A stretch of 64,000 bases of DNA from DATFVA01 sp963747755 (GTDB lineage: Bacteria; Bacteroidota; Ignavibacteria; Ignavibacteriales; Ignavibacteriaceae). Below the pieces are notes generated by a model. That model did not search any database. It had not been told where the DNA came from and saw only the letters and a program-made list of their open reading frames with translations. The translations under genes and the position numbers were made by a program. The DNA lies in contig CAVVGK010000019.1 in NCBI GenBank assembly GCA_963747755.1, positions 28,608 to 92,607 on the forward strand, given 5' to 3'. Shown piece after piece: positions 61,118 through 64,000 of this stretch; position 1 is the first letter of the stretch, and each line of letters starts with the position of its first letter.

Positions 61118-63798
61118 TCACCTCAGAAGGATCATTTTTTCAGTCTTACTAAAATTATTCGTTTCAATTCTGTAGTAATAAACCCCACTGGCTAAATCTT
61201 CAGCGCTAAAGATGATAGTATGTGATCCTTTTTTCTGATAATTTTGGACAAGATTTTGAACTTCTCGACTAAGTATATTATAGACTTTTAAGGAAACATA
61301 GCCATCCTTTGCTAAATAATATTCAATTTTAGTCGAAGGATTGAAAGGATTGGGATAATTATCATATATCCTGTAATTAACTGATATATCTTGTGAGTTG
61401 TTATGATTAGCTTTATAAATGTTCCAATTATTTCTAATTTCTTCAATTTTTGATTTTAACGCATGGTACTGATTACTGTCTATTTTTGCTGAATTCAACA
61501 TAGCTTGAATCTTGTTTTCCAAGGCATTTAACTTATTACTGGCGGCGATATGTTTTCCATCAGCCTTAGCTTGAAGTGCTTCCTCAAGCTTATTTTTTAG
61601 TTCATTGCACTCCCCAAGCGTAATATTTCCGTTAATCCGTAGATAATCAAAATCTTGATTTAATTCTTCTGGGATTACTTTAGTTAGTTCAGGATTTGGA
61701 ATATAGTCTAAGTTGTCCTTGCGCGCTTGTCTGATAAATTCAACAATATCCTTCATTTCCAAAATATTCACCTCTTGATCTTTTACATAAAGAACATAGT
61801 CAACTAAGAAAGATGTTTGATCACCAGTTATGGTGGGCATAGACGAACAATCATCATTATTATCTGCAAACCAATTAGCAAACGATAATCTCATATTATT
61901 AGTTGGGTAAATACTTTGTGACCCACCACTAATAGTGCTCTGAATGACACCACCAAGTGTTTGGTAGTCACTGTACATTTCATATTTAACGTTGGTGCCA
62001 TCTGTAAAAGACAAAAGTAGATATGTCCAGTCATTCAAGGTTATAGGCAGGTCCGCTTTAGCACGATCCGCACTATTAGATGTATGCCATGTATTAAAAT
62101 ACATACTAGATTCTCTATTTCCATTCATGTCCCAGTAATCATAGGGTAAATACTCCAAAATCACATTCGGAATGTGATGGCAAACCCCCGGGGACACTGT
62201 TTATTGTAAAAAAGGTTTCAACATTGCTATCATGGTCTTATAAAAAGGTGAAAGATCAAATTTAACCTTTGTAGATGATGTTCCCTCAAAAAATTTCCTT
62301 TGATTTCCACACTTTCTAACCTGGAATTCACAAGATTATTGTATAGTAGTTGTTTTTCAGGATTAAGTTGCCGCTATCGAAATTCATATTATTTTCGCTG
62401 TAATAGGTAAATTTATCTACAGGCGGCTTGACCATATCCTTCGACAGGATACCATCCAAAATCAGTTAACTCACTATTTTATTCCTTGATATTCAAAATC
62501 ATCAAAAAAGTAATCTGGGCCTAGAACCAAATATTCGATCACTGATTCTTTCATCTGAATTTTCATTATACCTTTATAACCTTAATTTTTGTATTTCTCG
62601 AATCTAATTCTGTGGGCTTCCACTCGTAATTTCTGGCATCACCATTTAGATTATTCTGAATAGTATGCCAAGAACCACCACCGTCAGTGCTATAAAACAA
62701 TTGAAAATAATTATAATCTACATCTGTCTCCCAAGAAATATTAACATTATTTTTTTCGCTTCAAAAATATTTCCACTTTGCGGGTTTGTTATAGTTATTT
62801 TATTTGCACCTATGGAATATCTTGATTAAATATTTGGAACAGCTCCATTAGGATTTTCTTTTAAAGGCATAAATTATATTATGATGATCTTTATCCTGTA
62901 CAGCAGGGGACCAGGAATACATGCCCGAAAGTTGAGTAGCCGTTGTTTCTACAACATCCTGAGCGATATCGTATTTATAGATCATAGGATTATTTTCAAG
63001 TGATTTGGAAAAAATAAATTGCATTCTCTGAAGGAATATACCATCATTAAATAGCCATTGAATTGGAATTTGTAGCAGGGATGTGAGCATTCAAAGGGTC
63101 TACTTCATAGGTTAACGGATTAAATCGCTCGATATTCCTCGCACTTGCATATTCCTGCCCTTCCCAATAATATATCCAGCCATCATCTGCTAGTGTTGCT
63201 GTAACACCATTTGCTGCATCAGTCATATTTGCAACCATTGTTAACTGATTTGAAACTGGATCAAGCTCATAAATTTCTGTCTTATCCACGCCCGTATGGC
63301 CTCCAAAAAAATAAATTTTGCCATTAGCGGTACATCCGTTCATATCCCAAATTGTATTATAGCCAGGTATTGCGAATGATATACTCGACGAACCATTTTG
63401 AAGATTAATGTCGATTTGAATGATTATCACTTCCCCATCCGCCTGTATTACCAGTTCGAAATCCAGGTCCCAGATAGAAATGACCATCATTATACAAAGC
63501 AGAAGCTGCATACATAGATAACGGATAAGGTAACGTATACGATAATTCACTCCAATGCTTGGTGTTAATATTGTACGTTCTAATTTTATCATTGGCATTG
63601 ACATATGATGAACCAGGTATAATTCTCTGCCTCCAAAATAATAAATATACGCCATTCAAACAAAATCTGATGGATAATAAGCATGCATTGATACCGGAAA
63701 ATTTCCTAATTCCTCAACAGTAACATCCTGAGAATAATTGATGGACGAAAACATTGTGAGAATCAGAATTAAAAAAGAGTGAAATTAGAATTGTGCAT
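61118..63798 (-). pseudogene. T9SS-secreted Kelch-like protein, frameshifted
   Basis: A perfect AGGAGGT lies before ATG 63796-63798 (MHNSNFTLF); one more T in the T-run at about 63770 would continue into LILILTMFSSINYSQDVTVE, a signal peptide. Kelch-type repeats follow in changing frames (YIYYFGGREL, SSYVNANDKIRTYNINTKHW, GKIYFFGGHTGVDKTEIYEL, DGWIYYWEGQEYASARNIER). The last 359 residues (61118-62197) are in one frame: a lectin-like beta domain, a helical segment (CNELKNKLEEALQAKADGKH) and the T9SS tail (NYPNPFNPSTKIEYYLAK through KMILLR). At least five indels break the gene. Confidence 0.7.
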
Positions 63799-64000
63799 TG
63801 TACCTCCTGTTAGATAATGGTTGTATCCTATAGATATTAGGAATTTTAACCTATTCGGAGAGTACAGAAAAATAATGGGGGATATATGTGGGGCAGAGAG
63901 CGGGAAGTGAAAAAGTGGCTGGCATTCAAGGAAATGAAATTCTAGGCTGGCAGGGTCCCTGCCGCGTTATTAGTACCAATAGTCCATATGGTTTGGAATG

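Overview
The window looks like a chromosomal segment of an Ignavibacteria-like bacterium (Bacteroidota/Chlorobiota group). Secreted proteins end in a type IX secretion (T9SS) tail with the motif NYPNPFNP, a consensus typical of Ignavibacteria. Large PAS-rich histidine kinases, very large c-type cytochromes and dense intergenic palindromes also fit. The taxonomic call is inference; no rRNA, tRNA or single-copy marker was seen.

Layout. 1-5.4 kb: the tail of a T9SS-exported protein, aspartate-semialdehyde dehydrogenase, and an NtrB/NtrC-type pair followed by a sigma-54-type promoter in front of a lone receiver-domain protein. 5.8-12.6 kb: a four-gene membrane/multiheme cytochrome operon (13 heme motifs fused to cytochrome b; 19 heme motifs; cytochrome b; a seven-heme NapC/NirT protein), probably a quinol-to-periplasm electron conduit. 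12.7-27.2 kb: signalling genes, all on the minus strand, holding a truncated IS110-type transposase, a kinase carrying an in-frame repeat insertion, and a kinase split by a one-base frameshift. 27.4-30.1 kb: a phosphoesterase, a PRC-barrel protein and palindromic/tandem repeats. 30.2-42.1 kb: three large BNR/Ycf48-like T9SS proteins (one broken by two frameshifts), a decayed propeller histidine kinase and a decayed LuxR-type regulator. 42.5-47.5 kb: a 7TM histidine kinase/NarL-type pair, a lone receiver and a lipoprotein. 48.7-52.9 kb: a small anaerobic/nitrogen-oxide island (ferredoxin, copper nitrite reductase, CRP/FNR regulator, DUF6448 protein) in which three genes share an FNR/DNR-type box at nearly the same distance from their starts. 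53-64 kb: a second PRC-barrel gene, a DUF4143 ATPase, small genes, and the remains of exopolysaccharide genes (Wzi-like, sugar transferase, O-antigen ligase) and of a Kelch-like T9SS protein.

Themes. (1) Electron transfer: the cytochrome operon and the nirK island suggest flexible respiration. (2) Signalling: more than ten kinases or regulators in 64 kb. (3) Repeats: several families of short palindromes fill most gaps, and one 198-bp tandem array has captured the end of a neighbouring gene. (4) Decay: many genes in 33-39 kb and 56-64 kb carry single-base indels. Either these are real pseudogenes or the assembly has local errors; the reads would decide.
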